This document shows, piece after piece, positions 53,701-60,100 of a DNA stretch of 64,000 nucleotides. The notes beneath the pieces were generated by a model. The model was given only the letters and a program-made list of their open reading frames with translations, had not been told where the DNA came from and did not search any database. Position numbers and translations under genes: made by a program. Numbering within the stretch: position 1 is the first letter of the stretch; every line of letters begins with the position of its first letter. Source of the stretch: Sinohyriopsis cumingii (lineage: Eukaryota; Mollusca; Bivalvia; Unionida; Unionidae); NCBI GenBank assembly GCA_028554795.2, contig CM068841.1, forward strand, positions 22,394,308 through 22,458,307, read 5' to 3'.

Positions 53701-54787
53701 GTGTAAGGTTTCTTGTTGAACAGTGAATATCTATTGACGAATAGTTTGGTGCCTTTTTGAGGCTGTTATTTTAGAATTGTATATTATATTGTACTGATAC
53801 CTTTTTTTGACAGCCACTGTGTGTAATTTTGTTGTGGTGTAAGGTTTCTTGTTGAAAAGTGAATACCAAATAATGAATGTTTGTATAGTTTGGTGCTTAT
53901 CTACAGCTGTTATTTTAGAATTGCATACTATATTGTACTATTAAATTTATTTTACAGCTATTATGTTCAATATTGAATTAGTGTAATGTATATGTGTAGA
54001 ATTTTATATTACAATTTAATATTCATGTATTATCACTAATTGTTGTTATTATTAATAGATATATAAATCTGAAATTGTGTTAGTGTTATTTTGTCTTTTG
54101 TTGCTAATGCTAGTTAAGACATTTTACCTTTTCTTCTTGTTGATCTATCCCACTGTCGCAATTAATTTCATGATCACTCATGAACGATTATGACATACTG
54201 CACAATGTTACTTTACTTTTAGGATACATAATATTAGTAATTGATACATAAATGGGCCTTTTGGGGTCAGGCTTCTTTGGACTGTGCCTTTTCAACAATA
54301 ATCCGTTTTGGTCATGGGCTCTTTTGGTACCAGTCCGTTTTGACTATGATAAGTATATATGATATTGCGATTCTGTGCTTTCAATGCGTTCCGGTGTTTC
54401 GGTGTTTCTATGCACTGGGACTAGGACCTTAAAGAGTGTATGAAGGACTCGCAAAGGTTTTTCAAGTTCAGTAGAGATATCACCAGAGAACCACCAAATA
54501 TATAAAACTTTCAAATAATAAGTCACAAATCCTTATAAACTCGGTTACAATGGGACTTAGGCTCATTACAAAAGGAAGGGGGTGGGGGTGCATGAATAAG
54601 CTAAATTGTAGCACTGCGTGCAAGTAACGAAGAAACTTCAATTCGCTACAACAAATATATCCTTACACGCCTTTTTTAAAAATACGATTTTGTATTTACC
54701 AAGGCTATACAAAATTTCAATGGCATTTGTTTTGTTGGTTATCTTTAACGTCTGAGCCTTCTCTAACTCTTCTGCAGTTACGGTCAT
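16355..54787 (-). CDS. PSMD11: 26S proteasome non-ATPase regulatory subunit 11 (Rpn6), 13 exons, complete
   Basis: Thirteen exons on the minus strand join in phase: 54787-54700, 50754-50653, 45570-45446, 42623-42552, 39764-39707, 35335-35224, 34251-34169, 30729-30585, 29107-28984, 25464-25339, 22222-22187, 20987-20936, 16497-16355. The coding sum is 1,266 nt, that is 421 residues plus TGA; the human protein has 422. All twelve introns have GT-AG ends. The product is the lid subunit Rpn6, which clamps lid and base of the 19S regulatory particle and is needed for 26S assembly; it acts in cytosol and nucleus. The N-terminal half is the helical TPR-like solenoid (about 1-220). The C-terminal half holds the PCI domain (about 220-390), with [18 protein letters not shown] strongly conserved, and ends in a helix with the KKLS terminus. 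No frameshift or missing block is seen. It is divergent from the aldo/keto reductase gene, with 415 bp between the start codons. Confidence 0.97.
16737..17367. mobile_element. TTAA-flanked MITE, piggyBac-like termini
   Basis: The ends are TTAACACATTAACCCCT (16737-16753) and its inverted match AGGTGTTAATGTGTTAA (17351-17367), 17 bp with one mismatch. TTAA occurs both at the outer edge and 8 bp inward (16745-16748, 17356-17359). TTAA is the target of piggyBac and Kolobok elements, and the inner reading TTAACCCCTGAAGG looks piggyBac-like. The 630 bp interior has no transposase reading frame, so this is non-autonomous. Superfamily is inferred only from the termini. Confidence 0.6.
17445..17790. 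repeat. Dispersed repeat family, copy 1
   Basis: Shares diverged but co-linear words with 35790-36300 (CACATTAACATTAGCAGAATAG here against CACAGTAACATTCGGAGAATAG there; GTCTGGTATTCGTCTGGGTC against GTCTGGTAGGCATCTGGGCA). Parts also match 27660-27860. Function and ends are unknown. Confidence 0.4.
17789..18100. repeat. 37/35-bp minisatellite
   Basis: About eight to nine units of CAGATTCAGTCAGACCAGAC then ACAACCACCAGACCAGT, alternating with a 35-bp variant that lacks two bases (CAGATTGTCAGACC). The open frame across it is only the repeat. Confidence 0.93.
19110..19262 (+). mobile_element. SINE1 copy a, 3' fragment
   Basis: Matches the 3' half of the SINE1 family described at 22715-23026, from GTCAGGATAATGTGACTGGG to the AAAATCCAAATCA tail. 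The tRNA-related head is missing. Confidence 0.8.
20936..20987 (-). CDS. PSMD11: PSMD11 exon 12
   Basis: Encodes [17 protein letters not shown] plus the first base of Gly (358-374). This is the most conserved winged-helix part of the PCI domain. Donor GTAAGA. Confidence 0.97.
20988..22186 (-). other. PSMD11: PSMD11 intron 11
   Basis: 1.2 kb. The left half (20988-21545) shows nothing recognisable. The right half is the 52-bp satellite. Confidence 0.9.
21546..22172. repeat. 52-bp satellite array, 12 units
   Basis: Twelve units of GTGATATGCAATTTTCATGA then TGTGACATAATGCATTAACA then AGATTACAATCT. Units differ by a few substitutions (AACAGG/AACAAG/ATCAAG, ACATGA/ACATAA), with neighbouring units sharing variants, as expected for local amplification. 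It ends about 15 bp from PSMD11 exon 11. Confidence 0.95.
22187..22222 (-). CDS. PSMD11: PSMD11 exon 11, 36-nt small exon
   Basis: Only twelve codons, [12 protein letters not shown] (346-357), matching the human segment that ends in SSLIKLS. Acceptor TTTTTCACAG, donor GTGAGT. A 52-bp satellite array starts about 15 bp past the donor. Confidence 0.93.
22715..23026 (+). mobile_element. SINE1 copy b, near full length, tRNA-derived
   Basis: This copy shows the whole family structure. A tRNA-like head carries an A box (TGGCCTGGTGG, 22726-22736) and a B box (GAGTTCGATCC, 22769-22779), the internal RNA polymerase III promoter. The unique body contains ATACCAAAAACTTATAAAAA, GCTGCCTCGCTTGGC, GGTCGGCCTGGTGTCAGGAT and GACATCGTAGTGATATGACTG. 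The tail is a CA repeat. Length is about 310 bp. It has no protein-coding capacity; the partner LINE is unknown. Confidence 0.9.
23096..23812. repeat. 42-bp minisatellite, 17 units
   Basis: Units of CCTGGTGTGCATGCATTCAT then GATATGATACTTCACACTCC then TA, with very few variants (ACATTCC/ACACTCC, one ATACATTC, two GATACGATAC). The 42-bp period is a multiple of three, so long open frames (249 and 242 codons) run on both strands. They are repeat artefacts. High unit identity points to recent expansion. Confidence 0.97.
25339..25464 (-). CDS. PSMD11: PSMD11 exon 10
   Basis: Encodes [20 protein letters not shown] and on to IIEPFSRVQ, residues 304-345, PCI domain core. Donor GTAGGT. Confidence 0.97.
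26546..26782 (+). mobile_element. SINE1 copy c, 5'-truncated, with target-site duplication
   Basis: Starts at GTCGAGTCATACCAAAGACT, lacks the tRNA-related head, and ends in the CACACACA tail. It is flanked by a perfect 11-bp direct repeat TTCTTCTAATA (26535-26545 and 26783-26793). 5' truncation plus a target-site duplication is the mark of LINE-driven target-primed insertion. Confidence 0.9.
26900..27330. repeat. TGACCTTGACC-type degenerate array, block 2
   Basis: About three diverged units with TCTTGATCTTTGACTTATG, AATCAATATGTGTCT, and CAAGTCTTGGACAAACTTTG. Same family as 13790-14745. Confidence 0.55.
27560..27665. repeat. Short duplication
   Basis: GATAATTTCTTA plus GGCCAAATCCAGCTCAA occurs twice about 55 bp apart, with a C-rich run between the parts. 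Confidence 0.7.
27660..27860. repeat. Dispersed repeat family, copy 2 (partial)
   Basis: ATAAAAGCTTTAAAAGGTTG then ACCGTGCACACCAGCC resembles AGTAAAAGCTTAAGAAAGCT then GACTGTGCATGACAGCC near 36190. Diverged; ends unknown. Confidence 0.35.
28090..28430. repeat. TGACCTTGACC-type degenerate array, block 3
   Basis: Two to three units, with CACAGTGATCTTGATTTCAG, CAGAAACCATATTTCTTC, and CAAGCTACTTACAAAGTCTG then GTAACAGTAAATAATG. It ends in ACAGATGGCTGGATGG, like the end of block 1. Confidence 0.55.
28590..28890. repeat. About 37-bp minisatellite, eight units
   Basis: Units such as ATGGATTGACTGGTGCAAAT then CAGCTAGCACAGGGTAG, imperfect, in PSMD11 intron 9 about 100 bp from exon 9. Confidence 0.88.
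28984..29107 (-). CDS. PSMD11: PSMD11 exon 9
   Basis: Encodes [20 protein letters not shown] and on to RSLADFQK, residues 262-303. Donor GTAAAA. Confidence 0.97.
29108..30584 (-). other. PSMD11: PSMD11 intron 8
   Basis: 1.5 kb of AT-rich sequence. I see no repeat family or coding segment in it. Confidence 0.85.
30585..30729 (-). CDS. PSMD11: PSMD11 exon 8
   Basis: Encodes [20 protein letters not shown] and on to MLLCKIMLN, residues 214-261. Start of the PCI region. Donor GTAAGT, phase 2. Confidence 0.97.
31085..31690. repeat. Minisatellite with 51-bp and shorter sub-units
   Basis: The core part (31250-31430) repeats every 51 bp: TCTAGAGCAAGTCTATGTCA then CAAGTATCCCCTTCAGGGGC then AAGTATCCTT. 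The flanks hold shorter, more varied units of AAGAGCATGTCTATGCCACA then AGTATCCCTTTC. The open frames here read the repeat only. Confidence 0.9.
31790..32525. repeat. Degenerate tandem repeat, about 170 bp units
   Basis: Three to four units share TAGGGTAGGGATG, TGATTCTA then AGTTTAAGTATAAT, and AACTTTAACCAAGAATTTAA then AATGACC. The array continues right of the SINE1 at 32530-32838 (GAATATGAAAGAGCAGAACT then TCATGATTCTATT), so the SINE inserted into it. Confidence 0.6.
32530..32838 (-). mobile_element. SINE1 copy d, full length
   Basis: Minus-strand SINE1 with head, body and tail. On the plus strand the B-box complement reads GGATCGAACTC near 32775. An imperfect direct repeat GCCAGAAGGT / GCCGGAAGGT flanks it. 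Confidence 0.9.
32928..33010. repeat. 26-bp repeat, three units
   Basis: GAACCAATGAACACAGAGAT then AAAGTT, three near-perfect copies. Confidence 0.93.
34169..34251 (-). CDS. PSMD11: PSMD11 exon 7
   Basis: Encodes [20 protein letters not shown] then QAALDLQS, residues 186-213. Acceptor GTGCATAG, donor GTAAAC. Confidence 0.97.
34252..35223 (-). other. PSMD11: PSMD11 intron 6
   Basis: 972 bp, mostly occupied by the 37-bp minisatellite. Confidence 0.9.
34390..35155. repeat. 37-bp minisatellite, about 19-20 units
   Basis: Units of TTTTGTTGGTGATTAGTTGA then AATAATGTCCTGACAGA. Variants come in runs (CTGAACAA in the left part, CTGAGAGA and CTGACAGA in the middle and right), showing block-wise amplification. 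It occupies about three quarters of the intron. Confidence 0.95.
35224..35335 (-). CDS. PSMD11: PSMD11 exon 6
   Basis: Encodes [20 protein letters not shown] and on to [10 protein letters not shown], residues 149-185. Donor GTGGGT. The 37-bp minisatellite ends about 70 bp beyond the donor. Confidence 0.97.
35790..36300. repeat. Dispersed repeat family, copy 3
   Basis: Co-linear with 17445-17790 and partly with 27660-27860. No coding capacity and no defined ends. Confidence 0.4.
36697..36942 (-). mobile_element. SINE2, tRNA-derived, with 12-bp target-site duplication
   Basis: On the minus strand the element starts GGGGCCCCGAGTGGCCGAGT then GGTCTAAAGCG, which looks like the 5' half of a Leu/Ser-type tRNA, followed by a B box GGGTTCAAGTCC. 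The body includes CTGGGTTTTCCAGGGTTCTT and CCACCAGTTATACTGGCCGC. It ends in a GGCATTAAACCCTACAACAA-type tail. A perfect 12-bp direct repeat ATGAAAGAAGGA flanks it (36685-36696, 36943-36954). This family is unrelated to SINE1 and only this copy is present in the window. Confidence 0.9.
37608..37752 (-). mobile_element. SINE1 copy e, 3' fragment
   Basis: Minus-strand SINE1 tail half, from the TAACATAGCTTTAACA end to CATTATCCTGACACTAGG. The head is absent. Confidence 0.85.
38529..38697. mobile_element. Foldback MITE, copy 2
   Basis: The left arm TATATACTTGCTTCCAACTG pairs with the right arm, whose reverse complement reads TATATACTCGCTTAAGATTT then TTGGTCCAACTGCAAACAG. AGACCCAGAGCTGCC and GATCTGCCAGTGCA relate it to the copy at 10816-11008. 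It lies about 14 bp left of a Tigger-like terminus. Confidence 0.7.
38712..39545 (-). mobile_element. Tigger/pogo-like DNA transposon relic 2
   Basis: The left terminus CAGTGGTCCCCATCATTTAT then AGCCACC and the sub-terminal GGAAAGTGGCCTTATAAGAC match the element at 48808-50481 (CAGTAGTCTCCCTCTTATAA, GGAAGTGGCCTTATAATG). Further co-linear words (CATTCAAAAA, TTTCCGTTTACTCCATTTTC against TTTAACCGTCCATTCCACCG) follow. No right terminus was found, so it is truncated or too decayed. Confidence 0.6.
39707..39764 (-). CDS. PSMD11: PSMD11 exon 5
   Basis: Encodes [19 protein letters not shown] (130-148). Acceptor TATTTTCAG, donor GTAAGT, leaves in phase 1. Confidence 0.97.
39765..42551 (-). other. PSMD11: PSMD11 intron 4
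   Basis: 2.8 kb. Contains a degenerate tandem array at 41450-41960 and a duplicated 60-bp stretch near 40120-40200 (GGATTTTGCCTTGATCTT / GGATTTTGCTTTGATCTT). Otherwise nothing is recognised. Confidence 0.8.
41450..41960. repeat. Degenerate tandem repeat, about 180 bp units
   Basis: Three units share CTTGACCCCAA-like, GGTAGGGATAAATGAG-like, TGATTCAT-AGCATGAAG, AAAGGGGTTTAAGAAATATA then AGCAAATGAAAC, and TTTAACCAAAACCATAATAA then AAATTTTCT. Resembles the unit at 31790-32525 in layout. Confidence 0.6.
42552..42623 (-). CDS. PSMD11: PSMD11 exon 4
   Basis: Encodes 24 residues, [20 protein letters not shown] then QALE (106-129), nearly identical to animal Rpn6. Donor GTAAAG. Confidence 0.97.
43460..43779 (-). 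mobile_element. SINE1 copy f, full length, 16-bp target-site duplication
   Basis: Minus-strand SINE1 with GT-rich tail at the left and tRNA-like head at the right. A perfect direct repeat CAAGATGGTTACTGTG (43444-43459 and 43780-43795) flanks it. The host word is part of a modular-element unit, so this insertion is younger than that element. Confidence 0.95.
43841..44080 (-). mobile_element. SINE1 copy g, missing its 3' end
   Basis: Starts inside the family at TATAGTGATGTCTAATACTG and runs to the tRNA-like head (CCACCAGAGCAGTC). The tail part is missing, and no target-site duplication was found. Confidence 0.88.
45446..45570 (-). CDS. PSMD11: PSMD11 exon 3
   Basis: Encodes [20 protein letters not shown] and on to DMEAGTGKE, residues 64-105. 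Acceptor TTTTTCAG, donor GTCAGT. Confidence 0.97.
45700..45875. mobile_element. Possible decayed pogo/Tigger terminal fragment
   Basis: Read from the right on the minus strand it begins CAGTGAAAGCTACCTTGAGT then GACCACACCTGC, with TCTCTCAAGACAGGTGGTTT later. That is the style of pogo-type termini (gene-less, repeated GACCACC words). No second end or TA duplication was found. Confidence 0.3.
47575..47632. repeat. 30-bp duplication next to a TA array
   Basis: CACATATGAGGGAGGTGTTA then TATATATATT occurs twice in tandem; the second copy runs into the TA array. Confidence 0.9.
47629..47700. repeat. (TA)n microsatellite
   Basis: About 36 TA units. Confidence 0.97.
47850..48400 (+). mobile_element. 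Decayed LINE reverse transcriptase fragment
   Basis: In order on the plus strand: KATSFDGV (about 47860), [20 protein letters not shown] (about 48000-48060), [14 protein letters not shown] (about 48150-48195), [12 protein letters not shown] (about 48238-48270), and [20 protein letters not shown] (about 48307-48366). These are successive RT blocks up to the VPQG and YINDL region. Frameshifts occur, and the FLDFKKAFD block is missing, so there is an internal deletion. It belongs to the same broad type as the fragment at 60-715, on the opposite strand. Confidence 0.82.
48667..48697. repeat. (GT)n microsatellite
   Basis: About 15 GT units with no SINE body beside it. Confidence 0.95.
48808..50481 (-). 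mobile_element. Tigger/pogo-family DNA transposon with both TIRs, internally deleted
   Basis: The ends are CAGTAGTCTCCCTCTTATAA then GGCCACC (from 48808), and, reverse-complemented from 50481, CAGTAGTCCCCCTCTTGAAT then GGCCCCC. TA flanks both sides (48806-48807, 50482-50483), the target of Tc1/mariner/pogo elements. On the minus strand a broken transposase can be followed: [13 protein letters not shown] and [19 protein letters not shown] (psq-type helix-turn-helix, about 49450-49580), [20 protein letters not shown] (CENP-B-type DNA-binding domain, about 49350-49410), and [18 protein letters not shown] (about 49060-49120), which contains the first Asp of the DDE triad. The rest of the catalytic domain is absent. 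Stops and frameshifts show it is inactive. Length is about 1.67 kb. Confidence 0.9.
50653..50754 (-). CDS. PSMD11: PSMD11 exon 2
   Basis: Encodes [19 protein letters not shown] onward through [13 protein letters not shown], residues 30-63. Acceptor TTTAATAG, donor GTTTTT (a weak donor), phase 1 on both sides. Confidence 0.95.
50950..51800 (-). mobile_element. DIRS-like retroelement relic (RT and RNase H)
   Basis: On the minus strand, moving leftward: [19 protein letters not shown] (about 51790-51735) resembles the DLxDAYxHIPI block of DIRS-type RTs. [15 protein letters not shown] (about 51650-51605) stands where YLDDWL is expected. [14 protein letters not shown] (about 51535-51490) matches a KSxLxPSQxFxYLGM block. 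[20 protein letters not shown] (about 51170-51105) matches an RNase H TDASxxGWG start. SVINAFQF and SVRIMSDN (about 51035-50955) match the following RNase H blocks. Stops and frame changes separate the blocks. No tyrosine recombinase or split repeats are seen. DIRS-type is my best reading from motif order; other RT types fit less well. Confidence 0.65.
52511..52835 (-). mobile_element. SINE1 copy h, near full length, with GT tail
   Basis: The minus-strand SINE1 body (52538-52835) is joined to a GT run (52511-52537) that is its CA-repeat tail. The tRNA-like head lies at the right (CTAACCACTAGGCCACCAAA). TGAAAGTAAAT / TGAAAATAAAT flank it as an imperfect direct repeat. About 25 bp of the body near the head are deleted compared with copy b. 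Confidence 0.92.
52909..53268. mobile_element. hAT-like MITE with 8-bp target-site duplication
   Basis: Perfect 13-bp terminal inverted repeats TAGGGCCTAACCG (52909-52921) and CGGTTAGGCCCTA (53256-53268). A perfect 8-bp direct repeat GCTATTAA flanks them (52901-52908, 53269-53276). The 8-bp duplication and the TAGGG start suit the hAT superfamily. The 360-bp interior is non-coding and CG-rich for this region, with inner words like GGCGAATACT. Intact termini and duplication suggest a fairly young insertion. Confidence 0.85.
53525..53970. repeat. Degenerate tandem repeat, about 140-150 bp
   Basis: Three to four units share GTGCAATTTTGTTGTGGTGT then AAGGTTTCTTGTTGAA, then AGTTTGGTGC, then CTGTTATTTTAGAATTGTAT. 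Spacing varies from about 136 to 153 bp. Confidence 0.8.
54700..54787 (-). CDS. PSMD11: PSMD11 exon 1 (start codon)
   Basis: ATG at 54787, sequence [20 protein letters not shown] onward, residues 1-29. Donor GTAAAT, phase 1. This end of the protein is the least conserved. The start is supported by the length match to the family and by the acidic-helix pattern that follows. Confidence 0.9.
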
Positions 54788-55202
54788 GGTTGTTGACTTG
54801 CCGTCCAATCACTGTGATTTAGGGGCATGAATAATTGTGATCGACTTTATTTTTTAGCACTTTATTGACTTGATAATAAGACAGATCTGCATCTATATTT
54901 CGTAGAATATATTGCTTTTATTATTATCAAATTTGGTAACCAGTCAGGAACCAAAATATATTTTGTTTCAACTGAAACATTCTCATGAAATATCTACCTG
55001 TACATTTATATTAAAACACTAAATCTCAGACTAAATGCAATTCTGAAGTAATTCTAATATACTTTTATGGAAATTTTGTTAATTTAATCATGTGTAAATT
55101 AGAAAAGAAACAGAAACAGGATTATAATTTGAAATGTCCGAGGAGTGAATAAATTGAAATAGAAGTTACTCAGGGTTCAAAGGGCATCAACTTGTTGGGA
55201 GG
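54788..55202. promoter_or_regulatory. Divergent promoter region between PSMD11 and the aldo/keto reductase
   Basis: Only 415 bp separate the two start codons, and the genes point away from each other, so both 5' UTRs and promoters must lie here unless a UTR intron exists. The stretch is AT-rich with no CpG cluster. A CCAAT occurs at 54805-54809. No TATA box is placed convincingly for either gene. Shared regulation is inference. Confidence 0.6.
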
Positions 55203-55313
55203 ATGCAGCGTATACGGCTATCCGGCACAGACTTAAATGTGCCTAGAATTTGTATAGGATGTTGGCAGATGAATAACAACCAAGCACACACATGGGAAGC
55301 CCAAACATTAGAG
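55203..55313 (+). CDS. Aldo/keto reductase exon 1
   Basis: 37 codons from the ATG at 55203, phase 0 exit. The exon ends ...ACATTAGAG and the intron starts GCAAGT. No GT donor nearby would keep the family alignment. Confidence 0.85.
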
Positions 55314-56678
55314 GCAAGTAACCGAATTATTTTTTTAACTACACATGTTCACAAAGCTGTAAATTTTTGCTGGACACCCAGTTTTCGTTAATTGGAGATA
55401 ATATTGAGTCGAGTAGGGTTCTCAGTTTTCATGTCAGTTGCGTTACCAATTGTTACGAGTGTTTTGAAGTAATGCTTGAAGAAGTTTAATATTTTTATTA
55501 TTATTGAATATTAAAAGCATTTTTAAATGAAGTGACGGGGAATAGCGTTATCTAAAAGTTGTGCCATGTGGGTGTATAGTTATCTCACTGATGTCGGACA
55601 AGGACAGTTCTTATCTGCTCCATAGGGGTCAATGTTCGCCAAGGCCAGAAATTTGATATATGGCAGAGAATGGCGGCTGTCGTTTATGGAAAAGTCTTAA
55701 TCAAGTGGCTTTTAAATTTAAATTGCAGTTGTATACTGTAATACCAAAGCAGAAGAAAAGTTGTAAACATTGGATCACATGTTATTTTTGGTCAAAAATA
55801 CATTTTGTATCAAGAAAGAACGATCGTACGTTAATTAAGGAAAGTAATATTAATAGAGTGTACGAAAATATCCCACATTTTGACTCAAAATGCATATGAA
55901 AATGTGATTTCTAAATGTTGAAATGAAGACCCACTCCAAGACCTTCTTGAACCTGTAAACCAGAAAATCATATTTACTATGTATCTTTTAGTATCATACA
56001 GATAACACCATTATATAAAAGATGGAAATTTATACCTTCAAACGATTATGCGTCTTAGTCCAAGTTTCCAATTTTGCAAGAAGTTGTCCTACACATACAA
56101 AATCTTCTGCTACCCAATGTGTCAACTTGCCACTAGAATGGGATTCTCAAGAAATTCACTGGCATATAGTCTGTTTCTAAATTCTTGAGTAATTTTTCTC
56201 CATAAACAAGATGTTGTAAACACATTACATCCTATTAATTGTTGTTTCTCTTCCACATGATGGCTTATTTTTTATAAAATATTGAACTGTACTATTCTTT
56301 TACATGATCGGTTTAGTTTTCCTAATATGTCTTGCCGTTTATTGGCATTGTTACATTGAATTTTGTAAAACAAGCTATAAACATGACCTACTTACTCAAA
56401 TGAACTTCCGACAGAAACAGTCCAAAGTAATGTATTTTATTTGTATAGCCCAATGGATAAACATTACCTCTTTTCAAAGCTGTGAGCAGAATAAGCCGAC
56501 ATATCACGAGTCATGAAACCACGGGGGTGGTATCCCGTGTGTCCATCAGTAATATTATTTTGAACTGAATATTCTGGTGACAATTGCCTCTTTCAGTCAG
56601 TCAAATTAGGTATGCGTTTTGCTTCATTGTTTCATTATTGGAGACAGAAACCTTACATGTGCAGAAATGCCCAACAGC

Positions 56679-56758
<80 letters not shown>

Positions 56759-57065
56759 ACTTTAATACCTATCTTCCATAGTTCCACTCTATTTACCACT
56801 GAACAAAATGAACAATATTTTCTAATAAAGCATATATTTTTATTTTACTGGCATGAAAACATACCTTGTAGCAGGTAAGAGATAGCCTGAGTGCAGGGTA
56901 ATAAATGCAACTTATAGGCATGAAACAGTTTTGTCAGCACATGTTACTTGGAACAAATATTTAAATAACAGGGTATGTGGGAGTATACTCAGTTTGACAT
57001 GCTACTGGCAAATTGAATAAACTCTCACAGCACTTAAGAGAAATAAGGGCTAGAACTTATTCTAT

Positions 57066-57151
<86 letters not shown>

Positions 57152-60100
57152 CATTTTGATAAGTCACAAAAATACATAACAAGAACTAATTATAAACTAA
57201 TATTTCTCATATGTACCCAAAAGAGTTAACCTTTTTGTTATTATGTATACTTAATTTAATTGTTTGTTTGTTTTAGAAAAAAATTGTTTATTTCATTACA
57301 TGTTATTGTAATCCAAAATTGTTTGCTGGACTTGACCTTGTCCAAAATTGGGTTCATTTCTGCTTGATCTGATTGGCCTTTTTTATTTCATTTATGTAAA
57401 CAACTAATAAAAACTTTGTTATTCTCTGTGTGTATGAATTTATTATTAGGATTATTATTCAGGTAAGCAAAGAAGGAGTAAATATGTTGCTCAGGGTCAT
57501 GGTTTTGGATATTCCTAAGTGAATTTTATAGGATATTGTGTTGTAAATAAACAAGGCTCATTAGATCATTTTAGAAGGTTATTTTCCATTATGTAATGGT
57601 TGTTTTTAGAAATTTTTTAGATGCTTCAGACATCATAGTGATATGACTGAAATTTTTAAAGCTAAAAATCCAAATCACACACACTCAGGTAGTAAGCATT
57701 ATTAGGTCTGTGCAAGAAAACGTAAGACTGACCTTGACACTAACTTCAGTATGGAAGTGTAAGATTCAACAGCATATGGGGGGTGGGGATTTTTGTGCAT
57801 ATATGTAACAGAAGTCTGTGGTACATGTAAACATGGAATCAATACAAAGTGAGTTTGCACAGTACAAAACAAAATATAAAATATTACAAACTGAACATGA
57901 TACTCCCAATTTTTTATTTGCCCACAGGCAAGCACTTTGCAAACTTTATCTTGTCCAAACCAAACTTGAGCTTGCCTTGTGCATCAGGCAAGTGAATTTG
58001 TCAAGCCTGGTTTTGAGAAATGATCTAGTTTTTATTTATTGCACCAGTCATCATTATCCTTTTTGCTTGTTTCTTAATCTAGTGTTTCCTGTACATTCAT
58101 ATTATTCTCAAATATAGTCCATAGAAGATGTTCATTAAGTTAACTAAACAAAAGAAGAAAAAATTGTTTTTTCTAGTGGCCATTGTATAACTAATTTATC
58201 TATTTTTAGTTACCATAATATAATCTGGGTACAACCAGCAGTTGAAATTAAGTGTAATGAATTGTATCCACTGTGCTCATTATAAAATGGTAAAATGAAT
58301 AACATGCTTTGATGAACTTAAGTTGACATTGAGCTCTGTCAAGAGTGCAGCTGGTTAGTTGGAGCCAATCAGTACACTACAGTCATTTCCTGCATGTTTA
58401 ATGGTTTAAAAATAAAAATAAAATTGTTTTAGATATTATTTGTACTTGACCTGCCAGTGTGGTCCTGCAATTCCGCTTCTTACTTACATTTTGGATGTGG
58501 TCCTTTAATTTTGCTTCTTACTTCCATTTTGAGTGCTGATGTGTACTCTCACAAGAAATTCAGGATAGGGAGTCAGGGGTCACCCACCCTCCACCTCCGG
58601 TCTAAATTTGCTGACTCAAACGCAGAATCTGAAGTAAAACTTAAAATTTCAAGATTTAAACACATGCTAAATAGTATCACATTATAGAATAGCCTGTATT
58701 GAAAGACCTCATACTTTGTGCATGAATATATTAGCTAGATACAGAAATGACCAGTCATAAGAAATCAGCTGTCTTAAGAGACCGTGTTTCATTGTCAGAA
58801 AGGGTGGTCTCTCAAATTAGTTTAGCTGTGCAGTACTTATTAAAGAAGAAAAGCAGTCAGGATGAATGACCTGCTAAATACCAGATAAATCTAGTATTCA
58901 AACTAGAATTTAAAAAAAATTAGAAGAAGTTAGTATTTATTAATTTAAAATAACTGTGCCAATTTCTTTAGTCTGGTCAGCATGATCCACAACACAATGC
59001 TCTATTCATGTTTTAAAATTAAAATTGCAGTGCAGCACATTTATTTTATAATGTATTGTTAAAAGAATGATGGTCATTTGCTTGTGATCATTAAGATATA
59101 TATTGTGAAGAATTTTTGTGGCACCATTTTTGTAAGAACTTTTGAAAACTTGAAAGTTAACCCAGACTTATATGATAGCTGCATTTGCAAGAGTGGTCAT
59201 GTAATTCTAAATCAAGTAAGCTGAAATTGTTGGTTTCTCTTCCTTTAATTTTCATTGAAAAATACATGATTTAGTTAACTTCAATGCCATTCATTTTAAC
59301 CATTTATGAATCCAGATTCTTTTGTTTTAGACAAATAATTTCAATTTTTTTTAAAATTTTGCTAAACAAATGAGATTTTTAACAATTTGTATGAAATCAC
59401 ATTAACATAAAATTTGCACAAGTCAAAATCACGCAGGTCAACTGGTACCTGTAATTTAGGCTGTAAACTCACTTTTTTCTTCATGCACATTTCTGGAACT
59501 GTTCATACCATTAATTCTAATCAAGAAATAAAATTGACCTCTTTGGAATACCTTTTATGTTACTGTACAGACAACTTGGCACTTGCCTTGCTGCAGTAAT
59601 CACATGGAAATTGCACATGGATTAAAAGAGTACTAACCTTTTCAGACTAATCCTATTTCATCAAGACACCTTCATTCATGAAACAATTCATATGCAGCAG
59701 GCAATGGGCAACAATGGTAATTGTACTCCCCCAGTTTTAGATGGTAATGATGTACACTGCCATAGTTGCAGATGGTAATTATGTACATTCCCCAAGTTTC
59801 AGATAATTATGTACACTACTACATTTTCAGATGGTATTTAATTACACTTCCAGTTTCAGATGGTACTTATGTATAGTTCCAGTTTCAGGTGGTAATTTGT
59901 ACATATCCAGTTTCAGGTGGTAATTATGTACACTACCAGTTTCAGGTGGTAATTATGTACACTACCAGTTTCAGATGGTAATTATGTACAATCCCCAGTT
60001 TCAGATGGTAATTATGTACACTACCAGTTTCAGATGGTAATTATGTACACTACCAGTTTCAGATAGTAATTATGTACAATCCCCAGTTTCAGATGGTAAT

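Larger units (their letters stand above)
50755..54699 (-). other. PSMD11: PSMD11 intron 1
   Basis: 3.9 kb. Contains a DIRS-like relic, SINE1 copy h, a hAT-like MITE and a degenerate tandem repeat. The stretches 51810-52505 and 53965-54699 show nothing recognisable. Confidence 0.85.

Noticed and set aside
55660..55899. 79-codon open frame inside aldo/keto reductase intron 1
   Set aside because: Sequence does not fit any aldo/keto reductase segment, and exons 1 and 2 already join without a gap.
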